Below are positions 21,095 through 30,026 of a DNA stretch of 59,395 bases, piece by piece; within the stretch, counting starts at the first letter, position 1, and each line of letters opens with the position of its first letter. Below the pieces are notes generated by a model that was given only the letters and a program-made list of their open reading frames with translations, had not been told where the DNA came from and ran no database searches. Source of the stretch: a virus; the IMG/VR virus record IMGVR_UViG_3300046693_000004, positions 1-59,395 of that record. One strand, 5' to 3'. A program made the position numbers and the translations under genes.

Positions 21095-21156
21095 CTTTCA
21101 ACCCTGTTCATAAATAAGGCAGGGAAAATAAAAATAACCGTATAAGCTAACTTAAC

Positions 21157-21184
21157 AGCAGGGGTGAAGTAGCCCCTGCTTTTT
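21157..21184 (+). terminator. rho-independent terminator
   Basis: AGCAGGGG / CCCCTGCT stem followed directly by TTTTT, downstream of the SSB-like gene. The clearest intrinsic terminator in the window. Confidence 0.8.
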
Positions 21185-21197
21185 AGGAGTTGAAGGG

Positions 21198-21401
21198 ATG
21201 ATTAAATATATTTTAATAGTGTTGTATATAATTGCCATACCTTTTAGTTATAGTGGTTGCTTAGGATATTTTATGACTAAATACCCTTCTTCTATTATTC
21301 AGGAAGAAAGAGCTTTTTGTACTATGATAACCATATGGCCTCTTGGTCCATTTATTGTGCCATTTCACACTGGTTTTTATTATAGAGGCTTTATGCTGTA
21401 A
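21198..21401 (+). CDS. small membrane protein (67 aa)
   Basis: 67 residues with two hydrophobic stretches (YILIVLYIIAIPFSYSGCLG and MITIWPLGPFIVPFH). AGGAG precedes the ATG. It ends TAATG into the nuclease gene. Membrane location inferred; role unknown. Confidence 0.55.
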   Translation: MIKYILIVLYIIAIPFSYSGCLGYFMTKYPSSIIQEERAFCTMITIWPLGPFIVPFHTGFYYRGFML

Positions 21402-22309
21402 TGCCCACAATCACCCTCAATTCAGATGGCTCATTTCCACTTCAGGAAATAACAGCAGAGCTATATAAGCTCACTGATGAATATAGCATTGAAACTTATC
21501 CAGCAAAGCATCGTGAACATTTAGGTGCGTCGGCTATTGGTGAAGAGTGTTATCGTAAGCTCTATTATGATTTCCGTTGGGTTAAACTTCAGAATGCCGA
21601 ACCTCGAATGCGTCGATTGTGGGCAAGGGGACATAGTGAAGAAGAGAAAATTGATAAGATATTAACTTGGATGGGTTTCTTTGTTCGCGAGATTGATCCT
21701 GTAACTAATAAACAATATAAATTTAGTGCTGTAGAGGGTCACTATGGAGGGTCGGGGGATGGCATTGCATTGCTACCTTGGTTTAGGGAAGATGATAGTA
21801 AGCGAATATTAGTTGAAAAGAAAACGTTTAAAAATGATTTATTTAATAAGCTAAAGGGTGCCTACAATCAAGAGAAGACTAAAGGAATTGGTGAAGGATT
21901 AATTACGAGCAATCCGAAATATTGGGCACAGCAATGTGCATATGGCCGCGCTTTCAAGCTAAACTATTCATTATTCATCGCAGTCAATAAAGACAATGAC
22001 GAAATTCATTATGAATTAAACAAACTGGATTGGGATTATGCTTTACTATTGGAGAATAAAGCTAGGGATGTTATTTACGCGAAAGAGCCACCAGCTAGGA
22101 TTTCAGAGAACCCCGTATTTTATAAATGTAAATGGTGTCATCATCAGGACGTATGTCACCACGGAGAAGTTGTAGAGACTAATTGCCGATCTTGTAAGAT
22201 GGCAGTACCGGCTCCTAATGGGGAATGGGGGTGCAATAAGTTTAATATGTTGATACCGGAAGACTTCATCAAGGTTGGTTGTGAGCACCATCAGAGTGTA
22301 AATGAATAG
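21401..22309 (+). CDS. Cas4/RecB-type PD-(D/E)XK exonuclease (302 aa)
   Basis: Motifs in order: SAIGEECYRKLYYDFRW (first cysteine, as in Cas4-like proteins), RGHSEEEKI, GGSGDGI (catalytic Asp), VEKKTF (E-x-K) and YWAQQCAYGRAF (Gln/Tyr motif). Then cysteines CKWCHHQDVCHH and later CRSC...C may bind an iron-sulfur cluster or zinc. It should be a DNA exonuclease for recombination or replication. The start ATGCCCACA overlaps a TGTGGGYA site and the upstream stop (TAATG). Confidence 0.8.
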   Translation: MPTITLNSDGSFPLQEITAELYKLTDEYSIETYPAKHREHLGASAIGEECYRKLYYDFRWVKLQNAEPRMRRLWARGHSEEEKIDKILTWMGFFVREIDPVTNKQYKFSAVEGHYGGSGDGIALLPWFREDDSKRILVEKKTFKNDLFNKLKGAYNQEKTKGIGEGLITSNPKYWAQQCAYGRAFKLNYSLFIAVNKDNDEIHYELNKLDWDYALLLENKARDVIYAKEPPARISENPVFYKCKWCHHQDVCHHGEVVETNCRSCKMAVPAPNGEWGCNKFNMLIPEDFIKVGCEHHQSVNE

Positions 22310-22316
22310 GTGATTT

Positions 22317-22637
22317 ATGGACGATAAGGACATTCCAGTTACAGCATTAAATCCTTGGCATCCTGTAACTAATGCCATAGACTTAAAAATTCTAGGAAAG
22401 CTTGGTGAAGAAGTAAATGAATTAGGTTCCGCTATTTCACGCTGCATTATTCAAGGTGTAGATGAATGCGAGCCAGTTACTAAAAAGCCTAATAAGGAAT
22501 GGTTAGAGAACGAAATTGCTGATGTTAAAGCAGGAATATTCTTGACCGAAGAACGCTTTGCTTTAGATAAGGAACGAATTACAGCTAGAGCAAGAGCTAA
22601 GATTAGTGCGCTTAGGCAGTGGCATTACATGGCATGA
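22317..22637 (+). CDS. MazG-like nucleotide pyrophosphohydrolase-fold protein (106 aa)
   Basis: The string KLGEEVNELGSAISRCIIQG with the later ENEIADVKAG gives the EExxE...ExxD metal-binding layout of the MazG/dUTPase all-alpha NTP pyrophosphohydrolases. The phage variant probably trims nucleotide pools or alarmones. Length is short but typical. The end overlaps the helicase start (ATGA). Confidence 0.7.
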   Translation: MDDKDIPVTALNPWHPVTNAIDLKILGKLGEEVNELGSAISRCIIQGVDECEPVTKKPNKEWLENEIADVKAGIFLTEERFALDKERITARARAKISALRQWHYMA

Positions 22638-24241
22638 TTGAATTAAGACCATACCAAGCAGAAGGATTAACCGCTTTGTGGGATTATTTCGCACAAGGGA
22701 ATAAAGGTAATCCTCTCATAGCTTGGCCTACAGGAACAGGGAAGAGCATAGTACCTGCAATCTGGATTCGCTACGTAATGGGCCAATGGCCTAATCAGCG
22801 TTTCTTAATGATAACGCATGTGAAGGAGCTTATTCAGCAGAATTATGATGTTCTTAGAATGGTGTGGCCTAACGCACCAGTCAGTATTTATTCAGCAGGA
22901 TTAGGCTTAAAAAATCCTGCAATGCCGATTGTGTTTGGTGGCGTGCAGTCAATGTGCAAACACCCTGCTATATTCGGTTGGCGGGATATTATTTTTATTG
23001 ACGAAGCTCATTTAATTAATCAGCATGATACAAGCATGTATAAAACATTCTTGTCTACAATGAAGTTGATTAACCCAAATGTAAAAATCATAGGAATGTC
23101 TGCAACTCCCTTCAGAATGGGTTGGGGACTGATTACCGATCCATTGGTAGATGAACATGGAAACGATGGACGACTATTTACCGATATTGTTCACGATATT
23201 ACTGAAATGGAATCATTCAATCGTCTTATCGCAGAAGGATATATATCGCCACTTATTCCTGTTCGCACTCATGAAGAGTTAGACATTACAGGAGTAGGTG
23301 TTAATGGTGGTGAATATATTCAAAGTCAGCTTCAAGCGGCTGTTGATAAGCAAGACCTTAATTATAAAATCTGCCAAGAAATAACAGCAGTAGGAGCTAA
23401 TAGACGTTGCTGGTTAACGTTTGCATCAGGTATTGATCATGCAGAGCATTTAGCAGAAAATTTTAGAAGTTTTGGTATTAGTGCTGCTGCCATTCACTCA
23501 AAGCAGAAATCAGAATACAATGACGAAGCTATCAAGGATTTTAAGAACTTCAAGCTTCGCTGTATTATCAATTATGGTAAGCTGACTACAGGATTTAATC
23601 ATCCTCAAATAGATTATATCCCGATGGTGCGCGCTACACTCTCTGTTCCTTTGTGGGTACAGATGCTAGGACGTGGCACTAGACCAGCAGAAGGCAAAAT
23701 TAACTGCTTGGTAGGCGATTATGCGCGAAATACGCCTCGTCTAGGGCCTATCAATGACCCTGTAATTCCTAGAAAAAAAGGTGAGGGTGTTGGCGATGTG
23801 CCCGTCAAGTTGTGTGATAGTTGTGGCGCTTATAATCATACTCGTGTACAATTCTGTTGCCAATGCGGGAATGAATTTCAATTTAGGAATAAGCTTGTCG
23901 CTAAAGCTGGTACACAAGCGTTATTAAAAAGTGACATTCCAGAAATTATAGATTATAATGTCACCTATCCTACGTATGCGAAGAAGATGGGTAAAAGTGG
24001 TGGCGAATATATACTAGTAACTTACCATTGCGGCGCACATGCATTTAAGGAATTTATTTTTCCTGAAGGCAAAGGATCGCTAAAGCATAAATATCACCTA
24101 TGGTGGAGGCAGCGCGCAAATATCCCGCCTCCTGAGACTGTAGATGGTGTAATTAGTCATGCTAAGGAATTAATGAAGCCTAAGACTATATCGGTATGGG
24201 CGAATAAAAAATTTCCTGAAGTTATGAGAAGTGAGTTTTGA
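22634..24241 (+). CDS. SF2 DEAH-box DNA helicase (535 aa)
   Basis: Start at 22634 set by an ATGA overlap (MIELRPYQAEG). Walker A TGTGKS (33-38), DEAH box IDEAH (122-126) and motif III SAT (156-158) are in order. Motif VI-like QMLGRGTRP appears near residue 350. A four-cysteine zinc ribbon (CDSCG...CCQCG) follows at about 393-412, then a C-terminal domain of about 120 residues. This is the RadD/UvsW-like layout seen in phages. It should unwind or remodel replication forks. Next to a nuclease and a MazG-like gene. Confidence 0.85.
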   Translation: MIELRPYQAEGLTALWDYFAQGNKGNPLIAWPTGTGKSIVPAIWIRYVMGQWPNQRFLMITHVKELIQQNYDVLRMVWPNAPVSIYSAGLGLKNPAMPIVFGGVQSMCKHPAIFGWRDIIFIDEAHLINQHDTSMYKTFLSTMKLINPNVKIIGMSATPFRMGWGLITDPLVDEHGNDGRLFTDIVHDITEMESFNRLIAEGYISPLIPVRTHEELDITGVGVNGGEYIQSQLQAAVDKQDLNYKICQEITAVGANRRCWLTFASGIDHAEHLAENFRSFGISAAAIHSKQKSEYNDEAIKDFKNFKLRCIINYGKLTTGFNHPQIDYIPMVRATLSVPLWVQMLGRGTRPAEGKINCLVGDYARNTPRLGPINDPVIPRKKGEGVGDVPVKLCDSCGAYNHTRVQFCCQCGNEFQFRNKLVAKAGTQALLKSDIPEIIDYNVTYPTYAKKMGKSGGEYILVTYHCGAHAFKEFIFPEGKGSLKHKYHLWWRQRANIPPPETVDGVISHAKELMKPKTISVWANKKFPEVMRSEF

Positions 24242-24243
24242 AG

Positions 24244-24457
24244 ATGTATGACACCGGATTTGATTATCATTGTTCTATTTATGTAGATAATGAAGACGAT
24301 AAGCCAAGTAAAGAAGCTATTGCCATAATGAAAAATAATTTACAAGGTGTTAAAAATAGAGACAATGTGAATACATCACGGCCTAAGGAAAAATGGTTTT
24401 TTTGATAAAGAGGCTAATAAGTGGATATATATTTTAGGCGTTATTAAAAATGCCTAA
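24244..24457 (+). pseudogene. small gene broken in a T7 run
   Basis: From 24244 the frame gives 53 residues (MYDTGFDYHCSIYVDNEDD start) and stops at 24405, just after seven T's. If one T is skipped the frame continues FFDKEANKWIYILGVIKNA to a TAA at 24457. That would overlap the next start by 8 bases, as is normal here. So the intact protein is probably 70 residues. A sequencing error, a mutation or polymerase slippage would all explain it. Confidence 0.55.
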
Positions 24458-24671
24458 GCTACGAATGGAACAATACTATGACTTACGCTCGCTAATCCGC
24501 GATGCTGTGCTAAAAACAATTCAAACAGATTGTGCATACGAATCCTGCTTAGTCTGTGAAAAATTCGATGAAGCCAATGAGCTATGCAAGCTAGCTAACC
24601 AGCGTCCACCAGCAAGAGTAATTGCTTATGGGTGTCCTAGCTTTACAGATAAAGAGCAACCACCTTTTTAG
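24450..24671 (+). CDS. small cysteine-rich protein (73 aa)
   Basis: 73 residues with cysteines in a zinc-like layout (CAYESCLVCEKFD...LCKLANQRPPARVIAYGCPSF, in pieces). I associate this with small phage proteins of unknown function in replication operons. Soluble. Confidence 0.55.
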   Translation: MPKLRMEQYYDLRSLIRDAVLKTIQTDCAYESCLVCEKFDEANELCKLANQRPPARVIAYGCPSFTDKEQPPF

Positions 24672-24680
24672 GAATTGATA

Positions 24681-24908
24681 ATGCAAATAATTAAAATTAA
24701 TCAGTATGATGCAGTTACAAATAGTTACGTAAGAATAACTATTAAAGGCGAGCTTGTTTCTATTGAGCAAGAAAGAAGTTTACAAGGTAAAATTAACGAG
24801 GCTATTTGGAGTAATCTTTGGCCTAATCTAGCTAAAGATGCTAGATTTGCACCAATGGAAATTGTAGATGCCTTAGAAAAAGGCGGCTTAAAGATAGTAG
24901 ATAAATAA
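24681..24908 (+). CDS. small hypothetical protein (75 aa)
   Basis: ATG at 24681 preferred because AGGA lies 7 bases upstream; a TTG at 24675 is possible. 75 residues, beta then helix. Ends one base before the clamp-like gene. Unrecognised. Confidence 0.5.
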   Translation: MQIIKINQYDAVTNSYVRITIKGELVSIEQERSLQGKINEAIWSNLWPNLAKDARFAPMEIVDALEKGGLKIVDK

Positions 24909-24909
24909 C

Positions 24910-25923
24910 ATGGGCCGTAAACCAAATAAAATCAAAACTACAAACCCTTTCCTTGAGGCTATTCAATTTGTTGGTACTGCTTTAAAAGAAACTGGCACAG
25001 CCTACGAGACACACATCTATCTCAACAACAATTGGGCTATAGCTAACAACGGTGTTCTAGCTGTAGGATGTCCTATTAGCTGGCCTAACATCGCCACGCC
25101 TAATTATAGCTTATTCGCTGCTGCCTTGTCTAAGTGTGGGTCAGATTGGGAAATAGCTGTTATAGCACCACCGCTTGATGCTGACCCAACATTAAAACAC
25201 ACGTCCAAATTACGAATTAGCCAAGGTAAATTTCGCGCCTTCATTCCTTGCTGCGATCCAATCACTATTGTTTTGCCCACAATTGACCAGCCGATAGCGG
25301 CTATCAATAACAATTTTCGCACTGGAATTGAAAAAGTTTCGATGCTTGCTAATGACAATGGTCAATCTGTAATTGAAGCATCTATTTTAATGAATGGTCA
25401 ATCGCTTATAGGTACAGACAGAACTATTATTATTGAATATTGGCATGGATGCAACTTACCGCCCGGTTTAGCTCTACCTAAAGCTTTTGCTGTAGCATTG
25501 TGTAAGATATCTAAAAATCTTGTATCTTTTGGATTTAGCGCAAATAGCGCCACTTTCTACTTTGAGGATAATAGTTGGATTAAGACACAGCTGTTTAGTG
25601 AAAGCTGGCCAGATGTAAATGCAATCATGGCTAGAGGCTCAAATCCTCAACCTATTCCGAAGGGATTATTTGATGCAGTTAAAACTATTGAATCTTTCTC
25701 ACCGGATAATTTGGTTCACTTTGATGCTGGCATACTGCGCTCCCATTCTAATTCTGATACTGGCGCTAGCTTTGAAGTATCAGGGTTGCCTAAAGGGCCT
25801 ATTTTCAACATCAAATATTTAAAGCTAATTGAAAATCTAGCTACTAGCATTGATTTCTTTGCTGGTAATGCTACGTTGTTTTTTGGTGAATCGGTCAGGG
25901 GCGCTATCGCAAATAGGGTGTAG
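24910..25923 (+). CDS. sliding-clamp-like protein (337 aa)
   Basis: The layout looks like repeated clamp-type domains. An N-terminal part has NWAIANNGVLAVGCPI. A middle domain reads EASILMNGQSLIGTDRTIIIEYW then LPPGLALPKAFAVALCKI. A later part reads FGFSANSATFYFEDNSWIKT and SWPDVNAI. These strings recall DnaN beta clamps in short form. Sited two genes before the DNA polymerase, a processivity factor is a good inference, but I see no peptide that proves it. Length is slightly under the 360-380 of bacterial DnaN. Confidence 0.5.
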   Translation: MGRKPNKIKTTNPFLEAIQFVGTALKETGTAYETHIYLNNNWAIANNGVLAVGCPISWPNIATPNYSLFAAALSKCGSDWEIAVIAPPLDADPTLKHTSKLRISQGKFRAFIPCCDPITIVLPTIDQPIAAINNNFRTGIEKVSMLANDNGQSVIEASILMNGQSLIGTDRTIIIEYWHGCNLPPGLALPKAFAVALCKISKNLVSFGFSANSATFYFEDNSWIKTQLFSESWPDVNAIMARGSNPQPIPKGLFDAVKTIESFSPDNLVHFDAGILRSHSNSDTGASFEVSGLPKGPIFNIKYLKLIENLATSIDFFAGNATLFFGESVRGAIANRV

Positions 25924-25927
25924 GGAA

Positions 25928-26086
25928 ATGAAGGGTGATAAAACTAAGCAACCAACAGAATGTAGAATAGATGAAGAAAATAAATGCTTAAATATGAAAT
26001 GCAGTTATGAAGGATACGATAAAGAAACTTATCGCTGCGATATTTGCGGCGAAAGTTATAATTTATATTACTATGATATGCAGTAA
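25928..26086 (+). CDS. zinc-ribbon small protein (52 aa)
   Basis: 52 residues from ATG 25928, with TAGGGAA upstream. Four cysteines (CLNMKC...CDICG) give a likely zinc ribbon. Ends TAATG into the polymerase gene. Unrecognised beyond the ribbon. Confidence 0.5.
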   Translation: MKGDKTKQPTECRIDEENKCLNMKCSYEGYDKETYRCDICGESYNLYYYDMQ

Positions 26087-28017
26087 TGCCCACACTTAAT
26101 GCTGATGGCTTCCTAACAACTTCGCGCAAGGTTGAACTACAGCCATATCAACCACGCGAGCTAATCCTGTGGCAGGAAATGACAGATGAAGATATTCGTA
26201 GCAATTCTGGCGATCTTATTTTTGATTCTGAGTGCTACACTAACTATTATTTGGCCGCGTTTAAACATATTACCACAAACAAAATTATCAAGCTTGTACC
26301 GCCTTTTGATCCTAGGAAGCTTAGCTATATTCTTCATTCTTACAATTGCATTGGCTTTAATTCGATAAAGTATGATTTACCTTTATTGTGGGCAGCATAT
26401 AAAAATCAGAATTTAGGCTTCTTAAAGCAAGTTTCTAATGATCTAGTGCGCGGCGAATGGTATCAGGAAGTTTGCAAGGTTCACGGAATAGTAGTTCATC
26501 AAACTCCTAATATTGACCTTATTGAGGTTTGTCCAAATAAAGGTAGCCTTAAGCTCTATGCAGCACGTTTGCATGTACAACGTATTCAAGAGCTTCCATA
26601 TCATCATATGGATATTCTTGACGAGCAACAAAAATTAGTTGTAGCAGATTATTGTATTAATGGGGATTTACCAGCTACAGAATTGATATTTAAATTCAAT
26701 AAAGATCGCTTAGAACTTCGCCGCTATCTTGGTATAAAGTATCAAGATAATCTTATGAGCAAATCAGACGCTCAGATGGCAGAAGCAATTGTTGTTAAGG
26801 AGTTGACGCGAAAGACTGGCAAGCGACCGAAGAAAGCAGACTTAACGGAAGAATATAATTTTTACTATCAACCTCCTACATACCTACAATTCAGGACACC
26901 ACAGCTACAAGAATTGTTAGCCTCGATCACTACCCATAAATTCACTCTTGACGACATAGCCAGAATTAAGGTTCCTGAGTTTCTTAAGAGTAGTGAGGGT
27001 AAAGGAGTTACATTAAGCATTAAAGATTTCTCTTGTACATTTGGAATTGGTGGACTTCATAGTAAGGAAAAGACAGTAGCTTATAAAGCAGAAAACAGTT
27101 ATTTTATTTCAGATAATGATGCTGCGAGTTACTACCCGGCTATCATTCGAAATCTTGGTTTATATCCTGAGCACCTAGGACCAATTTTCCTAGATGTTTT
27201 TAACGGAATGACTGAAGACCGCTTGCGCGCTAAAGCTCTTAAGCAATTTGCTGAAGACAAAGGGTTGAAGATCGCCATTAACGGCATTAGTGGAAAATAT
27301 AATTCAGAACACAGCGTAGTATTTTCGCCGCGATGCTATGTGCAGATGACACTTACCGGGCAGCTATCTATTCTGCTGCTCATAGAATATTTAGAGCATG
27401 AAGGTTTAAAAGTTATCAATGCTAATACAGATGGAATTGTTATTTACGGAAATAATTATGAATTATTAAGGCAAATTATAGCATATTGGGAAAGTCAAGT
27501 TAACTTCAAAACAGAAGAGACTTTTTATAAGGCGTATTACGCACGAGATGTGAATGCATATTTTGCTGTTAAGGAAACTGGTGAAGTCAAAGTTAAAGGT
27601 CCATACTCTGAAGTTGGTTCACAGACTGGAACACAGCTAGATAACAATCCAATTATGCTTATTTGCTCTGATGCTATTAAGAAGATGTTAAATGAAGGTG
27701 TGGAGATAGAGAAGACGATTATAGAATGTAAGGACATTACTCGATTTGTAACGGTGCGAAATGTCAAAGGTGGTGCCCACAAATCAGGACATTACTTAGG
27801 CAAAGTCATTCGCTGGTACTATGGCAAAGGTGAGCTAGGAACAATCAATTATGTTGAGACTAATAACAAAGTGCCAATGACTGAAGGCGCTATACCACTT
27901 ATGGACCTAGGAGATTTCCCAAGCGATCTAGATCACCAACGATACATTGATGAAGCTAAGGCGATCCTATATGATGTTGGATACCTAAAGCGATCACAGG
28001 AGGTTAAATTTTTCTGA
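26086..28017 (+). CDS. compact family B-like DNA polymerase with 3'-5' exonuclease (643 aa)
   Basis: Exonuclease motifs: FDSE (46-49), GFNSIKYDLP (90-99) and DYCINGDLPAT (188-198). Polymerase motifs: A is DNDAASYYPAII (343-354), B is KIAINGISGKYN (395-406) and C is NTDGI (447-451), all in family B order. Motif C has N-T-D-G instead of the usual D-T-D-S. A GIGGLHS string (320-326) precedes motif A, as in some phage polymerases. The protein is short for family B (643 aa). It is the replicative polymerase by context. The start ATGCCCACA overlaps a TGTGGGYA site. Confidence 0.8.
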   Translation: MPTLNADGFLTTSRKVELQPYQPRELILWQEMTDEDIRSNSGDLIFDSECYTNYYLAAFKHITTNKIIKLVPPFDPRKLSYILHSYNCIGFNSIKYDLPLLWAAYKNQNLGFLKQVSNDLVRGEWYQEVCKVHGIVVHQTPNIDLIEVCPNKGSLKLYAARLHVQRIQELPYHHMDILDEQQKLVVADYCINGDLPATELIFKFNKDRLELRRYLGIKYQDNLMSKSDAQMAEAIVVKELTRKTGKRPKKADLTEEYNFYYQPPTYLQFRTPQLQELLASITTHKFTLDDIARIKVPEFLKSSEGKGVTLSIKDFSCTFGIGGLHSKEKTVAYKAENSYFISDNDAASYYPAIIRNLGLYPEHLGPIFLDVFNGMTEDRLRAKALKQFAEDKGLKIAINGISGKYNSEHSVVFSPRCYVQMTLTGQLSILLLIEYLEHEGLKVINANTDGIVIYGNNYELLRQIIAYWESQVNFKTEETFYKAYYARDVNAYFAVKETGEVKVKGPYSEVGSQTGTQLDNNPIMLICSDAIKKMLNEGVEIEKTIIECKDITRFVTVRNVKGGAHKSGHYLGKVIRWYYGKGELGTINYVETNNKVPMTEGAIPLMDLGDFPSDLDHQRYIDEAKAILYDVGYLKRSQEVKFF

Positions 28018-28253
28018 TGAATGTCCTTAAAGCCATGCAAGATACTACAAGAATTGCTTTTGAACGATGCATGAAAGGTGAGGGTAGTTTAAGCTATGAA
28101 CACATAGCTGGAATGCAGATTACAATGCAGGAATCGGAAATGTCTTATGGTAAAATGTGCCGCTGGTTAGGTTGGGCACAATGTGCCGTTGTAGCTTCAG
28201 GAGTAGCTACATTAGATGATATGAAGGCAATTAACACACTCAATAAAGCATAG
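28017..28253 (+). CDS. small hypothetical protein (78 aa)
   Basis: 78 residues, last gene of the rightward operon. A helical protein with several Met residues; its middle (MGKMCRWLGWAQ-like) matches no family I know. It starts one base into the polymerase stop (TGATG) and its end overlaps the convergent CHAP-like gene by 14 bases. Confidence 0.55.
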   Translation: MNVLKAMQDTTRIAFERCMKGEGSLSYEHIAGMQITMQESEMSYGKMCRWLGWAQCAVVASGVATLDDMKAINTLNKA

Positions 28254-28809
28254 CCATTCTACTACCCGGATTAACAATCGTAAATCCAGCAATGGAACGG
28301 TTATGAATCCTTATGCGTCCACCACCCGAATTAGCATCCCATGATTTCCAAATATTTCCGCTAGTGTGACTTACCAATTGAAATACATGACCACGCCTAG
28401 CAGCTACCATTCCCGGTGCCGCTTCAGCCCTAGGGAAGCGTAGCCAGTTAGCAGCTAGCCATAGATCGCGCTTGGCCGTGCCGAAAATTTTAATCGCCAG
28501 AGCACAGCCACAGAACCGATGGGGGCAACCCTGTGGCCTTCCCCCGATAACCTCACCCACGCCTCGCGCTACGCGCCTAGCGACCCATTGAACAGGGTCA
28601 GAGGCATAGGTTTCGCCAGCATAGCGGGGAACAGAAACCCGGTTCCTATGTTGGCGTTGTGCGTAATGCCGTACCTTCACTCTTTTGTGAGCATAAGAAA
28701 GTGCGCGAGCAGTTGAATAATTTTTTCGACTATCAAAATAACGATCATCAGATTGAGCATTGGCGTTAGTAATGAAAAGTAAGCTAATAATAACAAGCAA
28801 ATATTTCAT
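28240..28809 (-). CDS. secreted cysteine-rich protein, putative cell-wall hydrolase (189 aa)
   Basis: Sec signal MKYLLVIISLLFITNANA at the N-terminus. The mature C-terminal domain (GCPHRFCGCALAIKIFG, WLAANWLRFPRAEAAPGMVA, HVFQLVSH, WDANSGGGRIRIHNRSIAGF) matches a family I remember as abundant in Bradyrhizobium. It looks like a CHAP/NlpC-type fold with Cys, His and Asp/Asn. With the membrane and lipoprotein genes upstream it looks like the end of a lysis cassette. The host clue comes from this gene. Confidence 0.6.
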   Translation of the reverse strand: MKYLLVIISLLFITNANAQSDDRYFDSRKNYSTARALSYAHKRVKVRHYAQRQHRNRVSVPRYAGETYASDPVQWVARRVARGVGEVIGGRPQGCPHRFCGCALAIKIFGTAKRDLWLAANWLRFPRAEAAPGMVAARRGHVFQLVSHTSGNIWKSWDANSGGGRIRIHNRSIAGFTIVNPGSRMAMLY

Positions 28810-29213
28810 TCTTTAATCCTTGGTGGAGCAACATCACTTTCAATTAGACGTGCTGTGTTATGTAATGCGTCTAAGCGTCTATGAAGTCCTTGCATGTCTT
28901 CTTTTCGTTCAATCCTTAACTCATCATATTGTTTTTTAACTTCATCTCTAAACTCTTTTAAATGTTCAAGAACAACTAATGTACCAGCGTTGAAAACTTC
29001 AATGGCATTTAATCTTTTTTCAATGCCACCCATAAGTAAATCTACTTTATCATCTAAACCTTGAGTACGTTGGTCAAAAGCTGTTCTAGTAGCATGACGC
29101 TCTTTAGCTAAGTGAACTTGTATTCGCCATGCTACTATAAACGAAGCTACGCTTATTGTAACTATAAGAGTTACAATAAAGATTATCTGTTCCCATGATG
29201 CGCCACCACTCAT
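28806..29213 (-). CDS. single-TM coiled-coil protein, i-spanin-like (135 aa)
   Basis: One membrane helix near the N-terminus (WEQIIFIVTLIVTISVASFIVAW) and then about 100 residues of charged coiled coil. This is the shape of an inner-membrane spanin, and a lipoprotein gene lies two genes away. The assignment rests on shape and context only. ATGA overlap with the next gene. Confidence 0.5.
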   Translation of the reverse strand: MSGGASWEQIIFIVTLIVTISVASFIVAWRIQVHLAKERHATRTAFDQRTQGLDDKVDLLMGGIEKRLNAIEVFNAGTLVVLEHLKEFRDEVKKQYDELRIERKEDMQGLHRRLDALHNTARLIESDVAPPRIKE

Positions 29214-29500
29214 TACGTCTTATCTTCTTCCTGCACTCGCGCCCAAGCAGCATCAAAAGCGTCATCTGCTTGTTTTTCTAATGCATCAAGGCGTGCAAGC
29301 TGTTCTGGAGTAACTTCAGCGTTATCCTTAAGAGCAGAAATGATATTTAGAACAAAAGGTTTAACGTCCTGATACTCTTTAATTGCTAGTGGTACAATTT
29401 CTTCTAGAGTATCAATTACCATACCAATGGTAGAACCACCGGGAACTAATGGAAGTAAATTTTCAACAAGCTTTAAAAGTCCTGTTACAACTGAGTTCAT
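29213..29500 (-). CDS. small helical protein of the lysis region (95 aa)
   Basis: 95 residues, with an amphipathic or mildly hydrophobic N-terminal half (LLKLVENLLPLVPGGSTIGMVI) and a charged C-terminal half. Could be a membrane-associated lysis or host-binding helper. TAATG and ATGA junctions tie it to both neighbours. Confidence 0.5.
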   Translation of the reverse strand: MNSVVTGLLKLVENLLPLVPGGSTIGMVIDTLEEIVPLAIKEYQDVKPFVLNIISALKDNAEVTPEQLARLDALEKQADDAFDAAWARVQEEDKT

Positions 29501-29892
29501 TGCACTGTTCCAATATGATAGGTGTCCATAATTCCAGTTAACGTTGTCACTGCAAGCTGCAATGCATCATACAAGCCTGCTGTACCTAATTCACCCGGAT
29601 GACTGCGTTGAAATGCAACTAAATCATTGCGAGCTTTACGAGCATTAATAACAGCAGGACCAAGAACAGCAGATACTTCTTTAGTTCGGCAAACCTTACT
29701 AGTCGTCTTATCGCAACGAGTAAGATTAAGATAATTGGTTGCAGTAACTTCAATAGAAGCAAAACTATTTCTAGCAATAGTAATTTGCTGTTCTGTAACT
29801 GTTACAGAGCTTGCTGAATCAACTAATCGAGTGATACCAGCACAACCACTTACAGAAAATGCTAGAACTAAAATTAAAAGAATTTTTTTCAT
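29497..29892 (-). CDS. lipoprotein, o-spanin candidate (131 aa)
   Basis: The N-terminus MKKILLILVLAFSVSGCAG is a lipoprotein signal, with the acylated Cys at residue 17. The mature protein has a beta-then-helix look with one cysteine pair (CDKTTSKVC). It is longer than most o-spanins and not proline-rich, so the spanin call is weak. Outer-membrane lipoprotein location inferred. Confidence 0.55.
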   Translation of the reverse strand: MKKILLILVLAFSVSGCAGITRLVDSASSVTVTEQQITIARNSFASIEVTATNYLNLTRCDKTTSKVCRTKEVSAVLGPAVINARKARNDLVAFQRSHPGELGTAGLYDALQLAVTTLTGIMDTYHIGTVQ

Positions 29893-30026
29893 CGCTTGAT
29901 CCTCATTTCGTTATAAATAAATGCCAGTCTATTAAAATTAGCAAACCAATTGCTAACTAACTTTTCAGCTTCTAAGGATAGCTGTTTATAGCTCATAGCT
30001 TTATAATTTAGCTCCCATGTACTCAC
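29889..30026 (-). CDS. small hypoth. protein (45 aa), GTG start
   Basis: GTG at 30026 overlaps the stop of the putative holin gene as GTGA. 45 residues (MSTWELNYKAMSYKQLSLEA start as initiated), helical. Ends ATGA into the lipoprotein gene. Unrecognised. Confidence 0.5.
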   Translation of the reverse strand: MSTWELNYKAMSYKQLSLEAEKLVSNWFANFNRLAFIYNEMRIKR

